64,000 nt of DNA from Shimia sp965227725 (GCF_965227725.1 NZ_CBDDGH010000001.1:806001-870000); one strand, 5' to 3'. Positions 50,432-61,040 are shown, counted from the stretch's first letter. A program made the numbers and translations. The notes: generated by a model not told the origin, from the letters alone.

Positions 50432-53400
50432 TTATTCGGTCACGGTCAGACGCGACGCAGCGGTGTTGGCGCGGTATTGCGGGCGATACATATCCTCTAC
50501 AGAGGCGGCCGGGTGATGATAATCGCCGGGGCTGACCGCGCGCACCATATAGGCCAACTGGAATGACTGCGCCGAGCGCCAGTCGACAGCTGCCAAGAAC
50601 CGATCCGAACGGAATTCTGTGTTGGCGGCCTCGACCGGTTGCAACCAGTCCATATTGCGCAGATCACCGCCTGCCAGAAGGTTGGGATTGTCGATTTCAA
50701 AACCCGCAGGCAGCGGATCGTTTACCATCAGACGCGCCCCACCCTCACCGGAAGGTATCACCGTCAAAACCGCAACCAGTCGTTCGCCTGCCAGCACCTG
50801 AACTGCGTCAACCGCCTGCCCTTCCACAGAGAAATACTGCCGCTCTATGCGGTAGCCATAGCTGCGCTCCTCTGCCGGATAGGTTGGCACGCCAAGCGTT
50901 GTCAGCGTCACCAACTGCGCGGCCTCTCCTGTGTTGGTCAGGGCGATCTCCTGAGACAGGTCTTGATCCGTGAACCGCTGCAACAACGGCCCGTTCAGCG
51001 GCTGCCCGTTGAGGGTCAATCCGCTGGGCCGCTCATCCTCGATCAGCGCATGCGCCGCCATAAGCGACCAGACCGCCTCTTGGGTGGAGGGCGTCTCACT
51101 GCCAAAGGCCACCTGCTGAGCAAGCCCGTTGGCATCCAGAGCCTCGCTACCCGCCGCCACGGCCAGAGCCACAGTGCCTGCAATATCGCGCAAATCGGTG
51201 CCATAGTCCGCGCGCCAGAGCGCCGCCTCTTCGCGGCCGACCTGTGCTGCGATCTTGCGCGCGGCGGTGCGGAACATGCCATCCGCCCGCGTCTGATCGC
51301 CATAAAGCGCCAGTGCCGCGCCAAGTTGCGCCGCTGCCAGAGGCGTTGCAAAGGCGTCGGCCTTCACATCCGCATAGTAGCGCAGATCGCCCATGGCTGC
51401 CGCCCCTTCGCGCGCCAGAACCATAAGCGCATAGGCCAGATCCTCGCCGCCTGCGTCAAAGTCCGGTGCATAGTTCACGCGGTTGCGCAGATTGTTCATT
51501 GCCTGTTTGAAGGCGAGATCAGGTACCACGTGCCCCTGCGCCCGTGCGCGAGAGAGGAAATCGCTGACATAGGCATCCAGCCAGAAATCGCCGGATTCGG
51601 GACGCCAGAGACCAAAGCTGCCATTGCTGGCCTGCCGTGTCAGGACCAGCGCGATGGCCTCTGCGATGCGGCTGTCCAGATCGCGATCCACGCCCATGCC
51701 CAGCGCGTTTGCCACATCTTCAAAATAAAGAAGCGGCAGCGTCTGGGAGGTCACCTGTTCTGTGCAGCCGTAAGGATAGCGATCCAGCGTCTGCAACAGA
51801 CCCGGCGCACCAAAGCGCGCCAAAGCGCCAGTGGACAGGATTGCCTCAGCGGAGCCTGCGCGCAGATCGGCAAACACATCTGCACCAAGGGTGAGGCTGT
51901 CGCCGGACGCCAAGTTGATCTGGCGGGTCTCACTCACAGCCGGATCATTGGCCCGCACCGGCAAGGTGAGCGATTTGACCAACTGTTTGCCATCTGGCGT
52001 TGTGAGCGCAATGCGCAGACTGTGATCTCCGATCTCATCTGCGACAACCGGCACAGAGAACCGCGCTGTTCCTTTTGGTTCCAACGCAAACCCTGAGGGG
52101 ATTTGCGCGGCATCCAGCGTCACGCCCTCTGCCACAACATCCAGCCCCATCCGACCCGCAGCACCCTCTGCGTGGACAAATTCCAACAGCAGGCGGCTCT
52201 GATCTCCGGGGGCGAGGAAGCGCGGCAGGCTTGCGGTGACAACCACCGGATCCCGCACCAGCACTTCCGCATCAGCCTGCCCCACCCCGGTTTGCGACCA
52301 AGCCACTGCCATCAGGCGCACTGAGCCGTTAAATTCAGGGATATCAAACTGCACATTTGCGATGCCATCTGCACCTACCTGAATGGGACCTTGAAAGTAG
52401 GCCACCAGCTCTTCGGTGGGGGGAGGCGCGTCAAACCCTGTGGCCGCAGTGGCATCCCCACCGGAACGCAGGCGTCCCATAGTGCCGCTCAAACCGTTGA
52501 TCAGTCGGCCATATACGTCGCGGATTTCCATGCCCAGACGGCGCTGGCCAAAGTAATGCGCCGAAGGGTCGGGACTTTCAAAACTGGTGAGGTTGAGAAT
52601 GCCCACATCCACCGCTGCCAGAGTGACAAAGGCGGTTTCACCGGCGGTCACTCCGTCGACTTTCAAAGTCACATCCAAGGGGCCACGCGGGTCGATCACT
52701 TCTGGTGCGGCGATGGAAACGGCCAGCTGCTTTTCCTCCGGATCAACCTGCGCATAGCTCAGCCCAAGCGCGCGGGCCGGGTTTTGCCCTGCGGGCGTAT
52801 CTGCAGCGCGGATGACCGAAGCGGTCACGTAAGCCCCTGCCCCCCATTCATCGGTCACATCCAGATCGATCAGGTTCTCGCCTTCCTGAACGGCAACGGT
52901 TTTCATCGCGATCAGACGGTTGGACATCACCGAAATCAGCGCGGTTCCCGCGTAGCGCGGCACCAGCCGCAGCTGTGCGGTGTCCCCGCTGCGATACTGC
53001 TCTGCATCAAGCGACAATTCGAGGGTGTCCGGCGTTTCGGTGGCATCCGCAGGGGCATACCAACCGGCCTCAAATGTCATCGCGCTGGAGATAAATTCCC
53101 CGCCGTCTTGCGTGACCACAACCTCAAAGCGGCCCCAATCCACATCTGCGCCGATTTCCAAGGGGCCGCCGTCAAGTATGGCGGAGCCGCTGGCAATGGT
53201 TTCGCGTGTGGTGGTGGGCTCCCACTCCCAACCGCCATTGAGCTGATACCACTGATAGCGCGTGCGCAGGCGGTTCACTGACCATGCGACTGGCATGGCT
53301 GTGGCGCGCAGGCTCGGATCCACTGCGATGATTTCAAAACTTGCCTTGCTGCCTTCCGGCACCACCTCTTCGTCAAACAGTGGTTTGATACCGATCAGCG

Positions 53401-55867
53401 GTGTAGCAGAGGCGACAGGATGTGTGAGGCGGCGCTCTACCGGACGGCCAGAGCCTTCCAGCACACGCACCGCAACATCGGCGACAAGCGCGCGGCCCTG
53501 TGCCTCCTGTTCAGGCAGGGACAGATAGATGTCTGCCTGCCCGGTCTCATCTGTCTCATCCCCGGAGAAATAGGTAGTTTGACCGTAAAACGGCGCATCA
53601 TAGCGCCCAAACCGGAAGCCTTTGAACCCCTCCAACGTGTCGCGGGCCTTCAGGGTCACCTGCCCTTCGATCTCCAGATCGGCGGCAGGTGCGCCAAAGA
53701 GATAGCGCGCCTCAAGTGACACTGCCGCAGGGTTTTGGGCATCAAATGGCGCCTTGGGTGGTGTGAGCTCAAAATCAATCCGCTCGGGCAGGAAATCTTC
53801 GACCAGCACTTTTGCACTCGCCAAAGCGGGCGCTTCCAGATCGGACTTGAAATCCAGAGACCAGCGCCCGCGCGGCACGGTTGCCCCAAGTGGCAGCGCA
53901 AAGACATGTCCGCCCGCCACGCTGTTGGTGGAGACCTGTCGGCTGTATTCCACCCCATCGGGGCGGGTCAGGATCGCGGTGAGCGGCAAGGCGGGTAAGG
54001 CCTGCGCCGTTGCGCCACGTGCCAAGGCGGTGACATGGATGGTCTCGCCGGCGCGATAGGCGCCTCGATCTGTGGTGACAAAAACATCAATCGGCGGTGC
54101 GGCAGGCCGCCCTTCCACACCTCGGTCGGAGAGATCAAAGGCCGGATCGGTCAGCGACAGGAAGGAGAAATCCTCGCCCTTCTGAACCATGACCAGCGCC
54201 GGAGATGCGCCACCGGTGCCGCGCGTCAGCCCCGCGTCAAAGACCGCATAGCCCTCCGCATCGCTGACCGTTTCCGCCAGCACGCGGTTTGCGCGCGACA
54301 ACAGGCGCACCTTCGCCGCCCCCAGTGCTGCGGCATCTGACAACTGGCGCGTAAACACATGCAGCCCGTCGGTGCCGCTCAGGCTTGAGATGCCGATGTC
54401 TGACAGCAGGAACCACTGTGTTGTGGATGTTTCATCATATTTGTCCGCGCCCGGCAGGTCGGCAGTGAGCGCATAGACCCCCGCGGGCTGCCCCGCCACC
54501 AGCTCTGCCATCGGCAGGCGTGTTGTCATCGTCTGGTTGAGCGTGTTTTCAACCTCGCCACGGCCGGTCCAGACTGTTTCAGCCACATCGCGGTCGAAGC
54601 CTTCCATCTGCCAATAGCTCAGCGGCTGCCCGAAGTAGCCATCCTGAATGGCGCGCAAGATGTTGCGATCATTCACGCGCTGCAGGGTGAGCGCCACCTC
54701 GTCCAGATTCACGGTCTCAATCGGCAATCCGGCGTCCGAGCTGCGCGGCAGCACATAGGCGCGGCCTGAGAATGCAACCTTTGGGCTGCGGTCCCGCACA
54801 TAGGCGCGCACATTGGTGTCGCGCACCAAGGTCTCCCCGCTTTTGGCAGGCAAGCCAGCGCGGAAAGTGACTTGGACGTCCTGACCATGTGTCAGCCCTT
54901 CGACACAAATGCGCTGTTCCTCGACATGCAAGGCAAGACGGGCATCCGGCAGTTTCACAAACGAGGTGTAATCCTGCCCGGTTTCAATGAGCGGCTCATT
55001 GAACTCGGCACATAGGCGTGGGGTTTCGATATCACTCTCAACCTGATGATCTGACACGCGGAAACCGTATTTCCCGATGGCAGCCTCTAGCTGTGTGATC
55101 ACATCGTTTCGCGGGCTGATGGCCTCTGCCAGGCGCAGACTGCGCAGCACCGCTTTGCCCCGATCCTGATCTTCGAGTTGCCCAGACATCAGCAAAAGCG
55201 CGTTGATACGCTCAAGATCCGACTGCGCCCGCAGATAGGCGTTCAGCGCCCCAAGAAAGGCGCGCTCTTTGTATTGGCGGGTTTCCGACGCCCTGTCGCC
55301 CTGAAGATTGGCATTGAGCCGCGCATACTCCAGCCAGAGATCGCTGCGATCCGCTTTGCTCAAGGCGGCCCCTGTCCAGCGCATCGCGCTTAGCAGGTTT
55401 CCCTCTGCCCGACGCTCTCTTGCGGCGGTGAGCATCTCTTCAACGCCCCAGCGACCACCGGCATGGGTGCGCCCGATGTTGGCCGCCAGCTCCTTGGCCG
55501 CCAAGAGGTCTCTTTCTCTCAGGAAGTTCAGATCCTTGGCACGGTCTTGTGCAGTGCTCAGCAATTCTTCAGACGCGTTGAATATCTCCGCAGAGAGCGC
55601 CCCTTCATAGGGCTGGCGCTCGTTGATTTCGGATTTCGGGAAGCAGGCGTTTGAGCGGCGGTTGAACGTGAACGCAACGCATTGCGGATTGTTCAAGCAG
55701 GTCTCCACACAAGCCGCATATGTGGTGTCAAAAAGGTTCTGCAGGTCTGCGCCGTAGAAATCGACATCGCGACTCACCACCACCCGACGGTCGGGCACAT
55801 AACTTTCCTGTGCTGCCGCCGCTGTACCGGTCAGCGCGAAGAGCCCAATGGCTAAAATCCGAAGCAT
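50432..55867 (-). CDS. Alpha-2-macroglobulin family protein with thioester motif and N-terminal PAN/apple-like domain
   Basis: Large secreted protein of 1811 residues that resembles eukaryotic protease traps. A signal sequence (FALTGTAAAAQ) is followed by a cysteine-bearing PAN/apple-like region (CVETCLNNPQCVAFTF). MG1-like domains follow, then a bait-like stretch. The thioester motif GCTEQ has its cysteine near residue 1368 (codon at 51766-51764). The ATG at 55867 is chosen because GGAG lies six bases upstream. It lies one base before pbpC, suggesting co-expression so that cleaved cell-wall regions are repaired and proteases trapped. The pbpC link is known; the PAN-like part is my reading. 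Confidence 0.92.
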   Translation of the reverse strand: MLRILAIGLFALTGTAAAAQESYVPDRRVVVSRDVDFYGADLQNLFDTTYAACVETCLNNPQCVAFTFNRRSNACFPKSEINERQPYEGALSAEIFNASEELLSTAQDRAKDLNFLRERDLLAAKELAANIGRTHAGGRWGVEEMLTAARERRAEGNLLSAMRWTGAALSKADRSDLWLEYARLNANLQGDRASETRQYKERAFLGALNAYLRAQSDLERINALLLMSGQLEDQDRGKAVLRSLRLAEAISPRNDVITQLEAAIGKYGFRVSDHQVESDIETPRLCAEFNEPLIETGQDYTSFVKLPDARLALHVEEQRICVEGLTHGQDVQVTFRAGLPAKSGETLVRDTNVRAYVRDRSPKVAFSGRAYVLPRSSDAGLPIETVNLDEVALTLQRVNDRNILRAIQDGYFGQPLSYWQMEGFDRDVAETVWTGRGEVENTLNQTMTTRLPMAELVAGQPAGVYALTADLPGADKYDETSTTQWFLLSDIGISSLSGTDGLHVFTRQLSDAAALGAAKVRLLSRANRVLAETVSDAEGYAVFDAGLTRGTGGASPALVMVQKGEDFSFLSLTDPAFDLSDRGVEGRPAAPPIDVFVTTDRGAYRAGETIHVTALARGATAQALPALPLTAILTRPDGVEYSRQVSTNSVAGGHVFALPLGATVPRGRWSLDFKSDLEAPALASAKVLVEDFLPERIDFELTPPKAPFDAQNPAAVSLEARYLFGAPAADLEIEGQVTLKARDTLEGFKGFRFGRYDAPFYGQTTYFSGDETDETGQADIYLSLPEQEAQGRALVADVAVRVLEGSGRPVERRLTHPVASATPLIGIKPLFDEEVVPEGSKASFEIIAVDPSLRATAMPVAWSVNRLRTRYQWYQLNGGWEWEPTTTRETIASGSAILDGGPLEIGADVDWGRFEVVVTQDGGEFISSAMTFEAGWYAPADATETPDTLELSLDAEQYRSGDTAQLRLVPRYAGTALISVMSNRLIAMKTVAVQEGENLIDLDVTDEWGAGAYVTASVIRAADTPAGQNPARALGLSYAQVDPEEKQLAVSIAAPEVIDPRGPLDVTLKVDGVTAGETAFVTLAAVDVGILNLTSFESPDPSAHYFGQRRLGMEIRDVYGRLINGLSGTMGRLRSGGDATAATGFDAPPPTEELVAYFQGPIQVGADGIANVQFDIPEFNGSVRLMAVAWSQTGVGQADAEVLVRDPVVVTASLPRFLAPGDQSRLLLEFVHAEGAAGRMGLDVVAEGVTLDAAQIPSGFALEPKGTARFSVPVVADEIGDHSLRIALTTPDGKQLVKSLTLPVRANDPAVSETRQINLASGDSLTLGADVFADLRAGSAEAILSTGALARFGAPGLLQTLDRYPYGCTEQVTSQTLPLLYFEDVANALGMGVDRDLDSRIAEAIALVLTRQASNGSFGLWRPESGDFWLDAYVSDFLSRARAQGHVVPDLAFKQAMNNLRNRVNYAPDFDAGGEDLAYALMVLAREGAAAMGDLRYYADVKADAFATPLAAAQLGAALALYGDQTRADGMFRTAARKIAAQVGREEAALWRADYGTDLRDIAGTVALAVAAGSEALDANGLAQQVAFGSETPSTQEAVWSLMAAHALIEDERPSGLTLNGQPLNGPLLQRFTDQDLSQEIALTNTGEAAQLVTLTTLGVPTYPAEERSYGYRIERQYFSVEGQAVDAVQVLAGERLVAVLTVIPSGEGGARLMVNDPLPAGFEIDNPNLLAGGDLRNMDWLQPVEAANTEFRSDRFLAAVDWRSAQSFQLAYMVRAVSPGDYHHPAASVEDMYRPQYRANTAASRLTVTE

Positions 55868-56011
55868 TCTAATCTCCAATAATCAATGACTTGATGGTGC
55901 CACGACACAATCACGCATTGCAACGGCGATAACGCCGCGGCGGAGTTAAGCAGATGTTCACGGACAGTCTGAAATATGGCTCTCAGGAAAATACGGCTTG
56001 AGGATCGGCGA

Positions 56012-58189
56012 ATGTCGCTGACGCAAAAACTTGCTGACGAACGGCGCGCCCGTTTGGCTGCAGAACGTTTGTTGGAGTTAAAAAAGCGCGAGCTTTATGC
56101 GGCCAATCGTAAGCTGGGCAAACATGCTGCGCAGCTGGCAAATGAGATTGTCGAAGCGCGTGAGACCGTCAAGACCGTCACCAAAGAAAACAAGAAGTTC
56201 CGCACGGATTTGGAAAACGCCCAAGAGCGTGCCGAACAGGCAGAGCACAGGCTCTGGCATTCGCTTTCCACCATCCGCGATGGCTTTGCATTCTTTGACG
56301 AAAACGGCAAGATGATTGCCGCCAACCCAAGCTATCTGGCGATCTTTGAAGGCGCGGAGCACATCAAGCCCGGGATTTCTTACAACGAAATCATGGAATT
56401 TGCGGCGCATGAGGGCCTCTTTGTGCTTGAGGACACCTCGCCGGACGACTGGTGCAATATGATGCAGCAGCGCTGGCATCATGAAGAACCGGAGCCGGTG
56501 ATTGTGCAGCTGTGGAACGAGGAATTCCTCAAGCTGATTGATCACCGCAACATTGGCGAAGATCGTGCCAGTCTTGCGATGAACATCACCGACACGGTGC
56601 GCCAGGAAGCGGAACTGGAGCGGGCGCGTCAGGAAGCGGAAGCTGCCAGTCAGGCGAAATCTGCGTTTCTGGCCAACATGAGCCACGAGCTGCGCACCCC
56701 GATGAACGGTGTTGTGGGCATGGCCAGCCTGTTGATGGACACCACGCTCACCGAGGAGCAGCGTCTGTTTGCCTCCACCATCAAGAACTCCGGCGAAGCG
56801 CTGCTGTCGATCATCAACGATGTTCTGGATTACTCCAAACTCGGGGCGGAAAACGTCGGTCTGCGCAATGAGACCTTCGATCTGGAGCGTTGTATCCACG
56901 AGGTCATGACTCTGCATCAGGTCTCCGCACGTGAGCGCGGGCTGGAGCTTCTGGTGGATTACGACCTCTTCCTGCCAACCCAGTTTGTGGGCGACGTTGC
57001 GCGGCTGCGCCAGATCCTTACAAACCTCATTGGCAATGGTGTGAAGTTCACTCACACTGGGCACATCCTTGTGCGCGTGGTTGGGGTGATCACCAACGAC
57101 GGCTCAAACGCCGTGGTGCATGTGACCGTTGAAGACACCGGGATCGGGATTGCCGAAGAGCAGCTCGATCACATCTTTGGCGAATTCAATCAGGTCGACA
57201 CCAGCCAGAACCGTGAGTTTGAGGGCACTGGCCTTGGCCTTGCTTTGACCAAACAGCTGGTCAATCTCATGTCCGGCGAAATCTGGGTGGAATCCACTGT
57301 GGGTGCGGGCACCTCCTTTGGCTTCCGTCTGACCCTGCCAATTGACGAGAACTGCGATCACCTGCCGGTGCCGCTGCCAGACAATGTGCAGCATGTGCTG
57401 GTGGCATCTGACACCGAGGTGAACAGCGACCTGCTGAAGAAACAGCTGGAACAGATGGGGGCAACCGTCACGATCTGCACCGATCAATCGCAGGTCATGC
57501 TGTTGGCCCAACATGTGGATTTGATTCTGGCTGATCACGCGGCAGGCGGCATTGATGCGCAGCAGCTGAACACAGAGCTGAGCGCGCAGGGGATTGCGAC
57601 ACCAATTGTCGCGCTGAGCTCAGACCCGAAAGCCTTCGGGGATGCCGATGATCTGGGCTTGATCAAGAGTGTTCTGGCCAAACCCGGCTCGCGCGCTGAG
57701 CTCAATCTCGGCATTGCGAAGGCGGCAGAGGCCAGCCCCAACAATGGCAAAGGCGCAACCGCGCGTCGGCGCATGCGCGTGCTGTCTGCCGAAGACAATA
57801 AAACCAACCGTCTGGTGCTGGAAAAGCTGCTCAAATCTCTCGATCTGGAATTGATGTTTGCGCACGACGGTGTCGAGGCGGTGGAGCAGTATATCTCCTA
57901 TTCGCCTGATCTGATCTTCATGGATATCTCCATGCCGCGGATGGATGGCACCCAGGCCACGCAAAAAATCCGCGAGCTGGAAGCCAACAACAACAATCGC
58001 CGCACACCGATTGTCGCCCTCACCGCCTTGGCCAATGAAGGCGATGAAGAGCATGTGTTGAGCCACGGGTTGGATCGATACCTGACCAAACCCCTGCGCA
58101 AGGCGGAGATTTTCAAGGTGATTTCAGAGATGCACCCTGAAGAAACGCTTGATCCGTTTGAGTCAAATTCTGAGGCGATTGCGAGTTGA
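56012..58189 (+). CDS. Soluble hybrid sensor histidine kinase with two receiver-like domains
   Basis: Cytoplasmic hybrid kinase of 725 residues, no membrane segment. A long N-terminal coiled coil (residues about 1-85) leads to a PAS domain (about 85-205), a HisKA with the site in FLANMSHELRTPMNGV, and HATPase with EDTGIGIAEEQL and FEGTGLGLALTKQ. The first receiver-like domain (from about residue 457) reads VLVASDTEVNSD and has DHAAGG in place of the usual D-x-MP, with LAKPGS retaining the lysine; the first acidic residue is replaced by serine. The final receiver is complete (AEDNKTNR, FMDISMPRMDG, TKPLRK). The ATG at 56012 has a GAGGA ribosome site. Confidence 0.9.
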   Translation: MSLTQKLADERRARLAAERLLELKKRELYAANRKLGKHAAQLANEIVEARETVKTVTKENKKFRTDLENAQERAEQAEHRLWHSLSTIRDGFAFFDENGKMIAANPSYLAIFEGAEHIKPGISYNEIMEFAAHEGLFVLEDTSPDDWCNMMQQRWHHEEPEPVIVQLWNEEFLKLIDHRNIGEDRASLAMNITDTVRQEAELERARQEAEAASQAKSAFLANMSHELRTPMNGVVGMASLLMDTTLTEEQRLFASTIKNSGEALLSIINDVLDYSKLGAENVGLRNETFDLERCIHEVMTLHQVSARERGLELLVDYDLFLPTQFVGDVARLRQILTNLIGNGVKFTHTGHILVRVVGVITNDGSNAVVHVTVEDTGIGIAEEQLDHIFGEFNQVDTSQNREFEGTGLGLALTKQLVNLMSGEIWVESTVGAGTSFGFRLTLPIDENCDHLPVPLPDNVQHVLVASDTEVNSDLLKKQLEQMGATVTICTDQSQVMLLAQHVDLILADHAAGGIDAQQLNTELSAQGIATPIVALSSDPKAFGDADDLGLIKSVLAKPGSRAELNLGIAKAAEASPNNGKGATARRRMRVLSAEDNKTNRLVLEKLLKSLDLELMFAHDGVEAVEQYISYSPDLIFMDISMPRMDGTQATQKIRELEANNNNRRTPIVALTALANEGDEEHVLSHGLDRYLTKPLRKAEIFKVISEMHPEETLDPFESNSEAIAS

Positions 58190-58194
58190 TCTGA

Positions 58195-58971
58195 TCAGCC
58201 CGCTTCGGGGTAGTCGCGCAGAAAGACCCAGCGGTCACCTTCGGACATATCTTCCTGGAAGCGATACCCACCGTAGTCGAAACCTTTGAGGCCTTCGGGG
58301 TCCTGAATGCGGTTGTGGATCATGAAACGCGCCATGGAGCCACGGGCCTTTTTGGCAAAGAAAGAGACGATTTTGGCTTTGCCGTCACGCTCTTCCATGA
58401 AGACCGGAGTGATCACGCGCATCTTGAGGGCTTTCAGATCCACCGCCCCGAAATACTCTTGGCTGGCGCAGTTGATGAGCGTGTCGGTGTTCATGGCCTC
58501 TGCCTGCGCGCGCAGCGCCTTTGCCGGCCCGGTTCGCCAGTAATCATAAAGCGATGACCCGCGGCGGGTCTTCAGGCGGCTGCCCATTTCAAGGCGATAG
58601 GGCTGGATCGCATCGAGCGGGCGTAACACACCGTAAAGACCGGACAGAATGCGCAGATGGTCCTGCGCCCAGGCCATTTCATCCTGTTCCAGACTGCCAG
58701 CGTCCAAACCCACATAAGTGTCACCGGCAAAGGCATGCACAGCGGGGCGCGTCATCTCTGCGTCCGGCTCGGCTTCAAACGCTTTGAAGCGATCGCGGTT
58801 CAGACGCGCCAGATCATCGCTCAGATCCATCAGCTTGCGCAAATCACCCAAAGTCAGATTGCGCGCTGTCTTGGCCAGACGCACCGCATCTTCCTGAAAG
58901 TCAGGCGCGGTGGTGGGCCCTTCGACAGCATCCCAATTCAGGCGTTTGGCCGGTGAAATTACAACAAGCAT
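58195..58971 (-). CDS. yaaA: Peroxide stress protein YaaA (DUF328/UPF0246)
   Basis: 258-residue protein of the YaaA family that limits free iron and oxidative damage during peroxide stress. Recognisable parts are the start LVVISPAKRLNWD, the RILSGLYGVLRPLDAIQPYRLEMG core, NCASQEYFGAV and FFAKKARGSMARF. It converges on the soluble hybrid kinase, with the stops six bases apart, and lies 29 bases downstream of recQ on the same strand, so the two may be cotranscribed. Confidence 0.93.
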   Translation of the reverse strand: MLVVISPAKRLNWDAVEGPTTAPDFQEDAVRLAKTARNLTLGDLRKLMDLSDDLARLNRDRFKAFEAEPDAEMTRPAVHAFAGDTYVGLDAGSLEQDEMAWAQDHLRILSGLYGVLRPLDAIQPYRLEMGSRLKTRRGSSLYDYWRTGPAKALRAQAEAMNTDTLINCASQEYFGAVDLKALKMRVITPVFMEERDGKAKIVSFFAKKARGSMARFMIHNRIQDPEGLKGFDYGGYRFQEDMSEGDRWVFLRDYPEAG

Positions 58972-59000
58972 GCGGCAGCTCCATCTGATTTAGAATCTAT

Positions 59001-61040
59001 CTAATCTGCCTGATGCAGAACGTCCAGAAAGGCGGCACCAAAACGATCTGCACGGCGATCTCCGAGCAGGCGTTCCATGTCTTGCGAGGTGCGCGGCTTC
59101 AGGCTGGCGACCTTGGCCAGCAAGGAGGCAGAGCAGCTCATCGGCTTGTCGATGCCGTTTGGCCCTCGCATCAGACGCGACTGTGCCTCCAGCAGCTGGT
59201 CATAGAGGTCTGCATCCTGACGCCCTGCGATTTTGCGGCGGCTGGGGTGCATCTGTTCGGCTTCGCCGTTGATGACCTCCAAGAACGCATCGCCATAGTT
59301 TGCAAGCTTTTTGGCCCCCACACCGCTGATCCGCGCCATATCGTCCAGATCCCCGGGCCGCGCTTCGGCCATTTCGGCCAAGGTGCGGTCATTGAAGATC
59401 ACATAGGCCGGCACTTTGGCGGCTTCGGCCAGGGCGCGCCGCTTGGCTTTGAGCGCAGACATCAGCGGCGCGTTTTCTTCGCTGACCAGAGTTTTGGCCG
59501 CCGGTTTGCGGGAGGTCACGCGGATGGTATCGCGGCGCAACTCCACAGTTTCTTCGTCGCGCAGGACCGGACGGGCGCGATCCGTCATCGTCAGAGCCCC
59601 GTGGCGCTCCGGGTTGGGGCGCACCAGATCATGCCCCATCATCTGGCGAAACACAGCTTGCCACTGGCGTTTGTCAAACTCGCCGCCCACCCCAAAGGTC
59701 GGCAGCGCATCATGGCCGCGCTCACGCACCTTGTCGGTTTCATTGCCAAGCAAGATGTCGATCAGATGCCCTGTGCCAAACCATTCCCCCGTGCGCAGAA
59801 TGGCGGAGAGCGCCTTGCGCACGGCGACGGTCCCATCAAAGACCTCAGGCGGCGTGTCGCAGAGATCACATTTGCCGCAGGTGACCTCATCTTCGCCAAA
59901 ATATTTCAGAAGCTGTTCGCGACGGCACTTAAGCGCTTCGGCCAGCCCCAGCAGCGCGTTGAGCCGCGCATGATCAGCTGCGCGGCGCTCTGGCGGGGCA
60001 AGGCCCTCGTCGATCTGCGCGCGGCGCAGGCGGATGTCATCAGGGCCAAAGAGCGTAAATGTCTCTGCCGGTGCGCCGTCCCGCCCGGCGCGACCGATCT
60101 CCTGATAGTACGCCTCAATGGATTTTGGCAGGTCAGCGTGGGCCACCCAGCGGATGTCCGGTTTGTCCACACCCATCCCGAACGCCACCGTGGCCACCAC
60201 GATCAGCCCGTCTTCGCGCTGAAAGGTCGCCTCGGTTTCACGCCGCTCCTGCGGATCCATACCGCCGTGATAAAACAGCGCCTGATGCCCGTCTTCGCGC
60301 AAGGCCTTGGCAAGGCTCTCGGTTTTTGCGCGTGTGCCGCAATAGACAATGCCGGACTGCCCTTTGCGCGCAGCCGCGAATTGCAGGATCTGACGGCGCG
60401 GATTGTCCTTGGCGGCAAAGGCCAGATGCAGGTTTGGGCGGTCAAAGCCATGCAGGAAAACCTGCGGTGTGCGCCCTGCAAACAGCCGCTCGATGATTTC
60501 ATCGCGGGTTTCAGCATCGGCAGTGGCGGTGAAGGCGGCAATAGGGACATTCAGCGCCTGCTGAAGCTCTCCGATGCGCAGATAATCCGGGCGGAAATCA
60601 TGGCCCCATTGGCTGACGCAGTGGGCTTCATCCACGGCAATCAGACTGACGCCAATCTGGCGCAACATGCCCAGCGCGGCACCGGATGCAAGCCGTTCGG
60701 GCGCAATATAAAGCAGCTTCAGCCGCCCCGCCTCAATCGCATCCCAAACCTGTGCGGTCTCCTCATCGGTGTTGCCAGAGGTCAGTGCCCCGGCCTCTAC
60801 ACCGGTTTCCCGCAAGGCCCGCACCTGATCGCGCATCAAGGCGATCAGCGGGGAGATGACAACGGTCACCCCCTCGCGCAAAAGCGCAGGCAATTGAAAA
60901 CACAGAGATTTGCCACCGCCTGTCGGCATGATGGCCAGGACGTCTTCGCCTTGGGCCACGGCGCTGACGATCTCTTCCTGCCCGGGGCGGAATGCGTCAA
61001 AGCCGAAAACATCACTGAGAACGGTGCTGGCAGCCCGCAT
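59001..61040 (-). CDS. recQ: ATP-dependent DNA helicase RecQ
   Basis: Superfamily 2 helicase, 679 residues. Motif I is MPTGGGKSL near residues 39-46, motif II is the DEAH box in AVDEAHCVSQWGHDFRPDY, and later helicase motifs are QEIGRAGRDG. The RQC zinc site is seen as C..C-x2-C-x2-C in CGKCDLCDTPP, and the C-terminal HRDC-like region ends near residue 670. It acts in recombination and replication repair. Spacing to yaaA is 29 bases. There is no obvious operon partner upstream. Confidence 0.95.
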   Translation of the reverse strand: MRAASTVLSDVFGFDAFRPGQEEIVSAVAQGEDVLAIMPTGGGKSLCFQLPALLREGVTVVISPLIALMRDQVRALRETGVEAGALTSGNTDEETAQVWDAIEAGRLKLLYIAPERLASGAALGMLRQIGVSLIAVDEAHCVSQWGHDFRPDYLRIGELQQALNVPIAAFTATADAETRDEIIERLFAGRTPQVFLHGFDRPNLHLAFAAKDNPRRQILQFAAARKGQSGIVYCGTRAKTESLAKALREDGHQALFYHGGMDPQERRETEATFQREDGLIVVATVAFGMGVDKPDIRWVAHADLPKSIEAYYQEIGRAGRDGAPAETFTLFGPDDIRLRRAQIDEGLAPPERRAADHARLNALLGLAEALKCRREQLLKYFGEDEVTCGKCDLCDTPPEVFDGTVAVRKALSAILRTGEWFGTGHLIDILLGNETDKVRERGHDALPTFGVGGEFDKRQWQAVFRQMMGHDLVRPNPERHGALTMTDRARPVLRDEETVELRRDTIRVTSRKPAAKTLVSEENAPLMSALKAKRRALAEAAKVPAYVIFNDRTLAEMAEARPGDLDDMARISGVGAKKLANYGDAFLEVINGEAEQMHPSRRKIAGRQDADLYDQLLEAQSRLMRGPNGIDKPMSCSASLLAKVASLKPRTSQDMERLLGDRRADRFGAAFLDVLHQAD

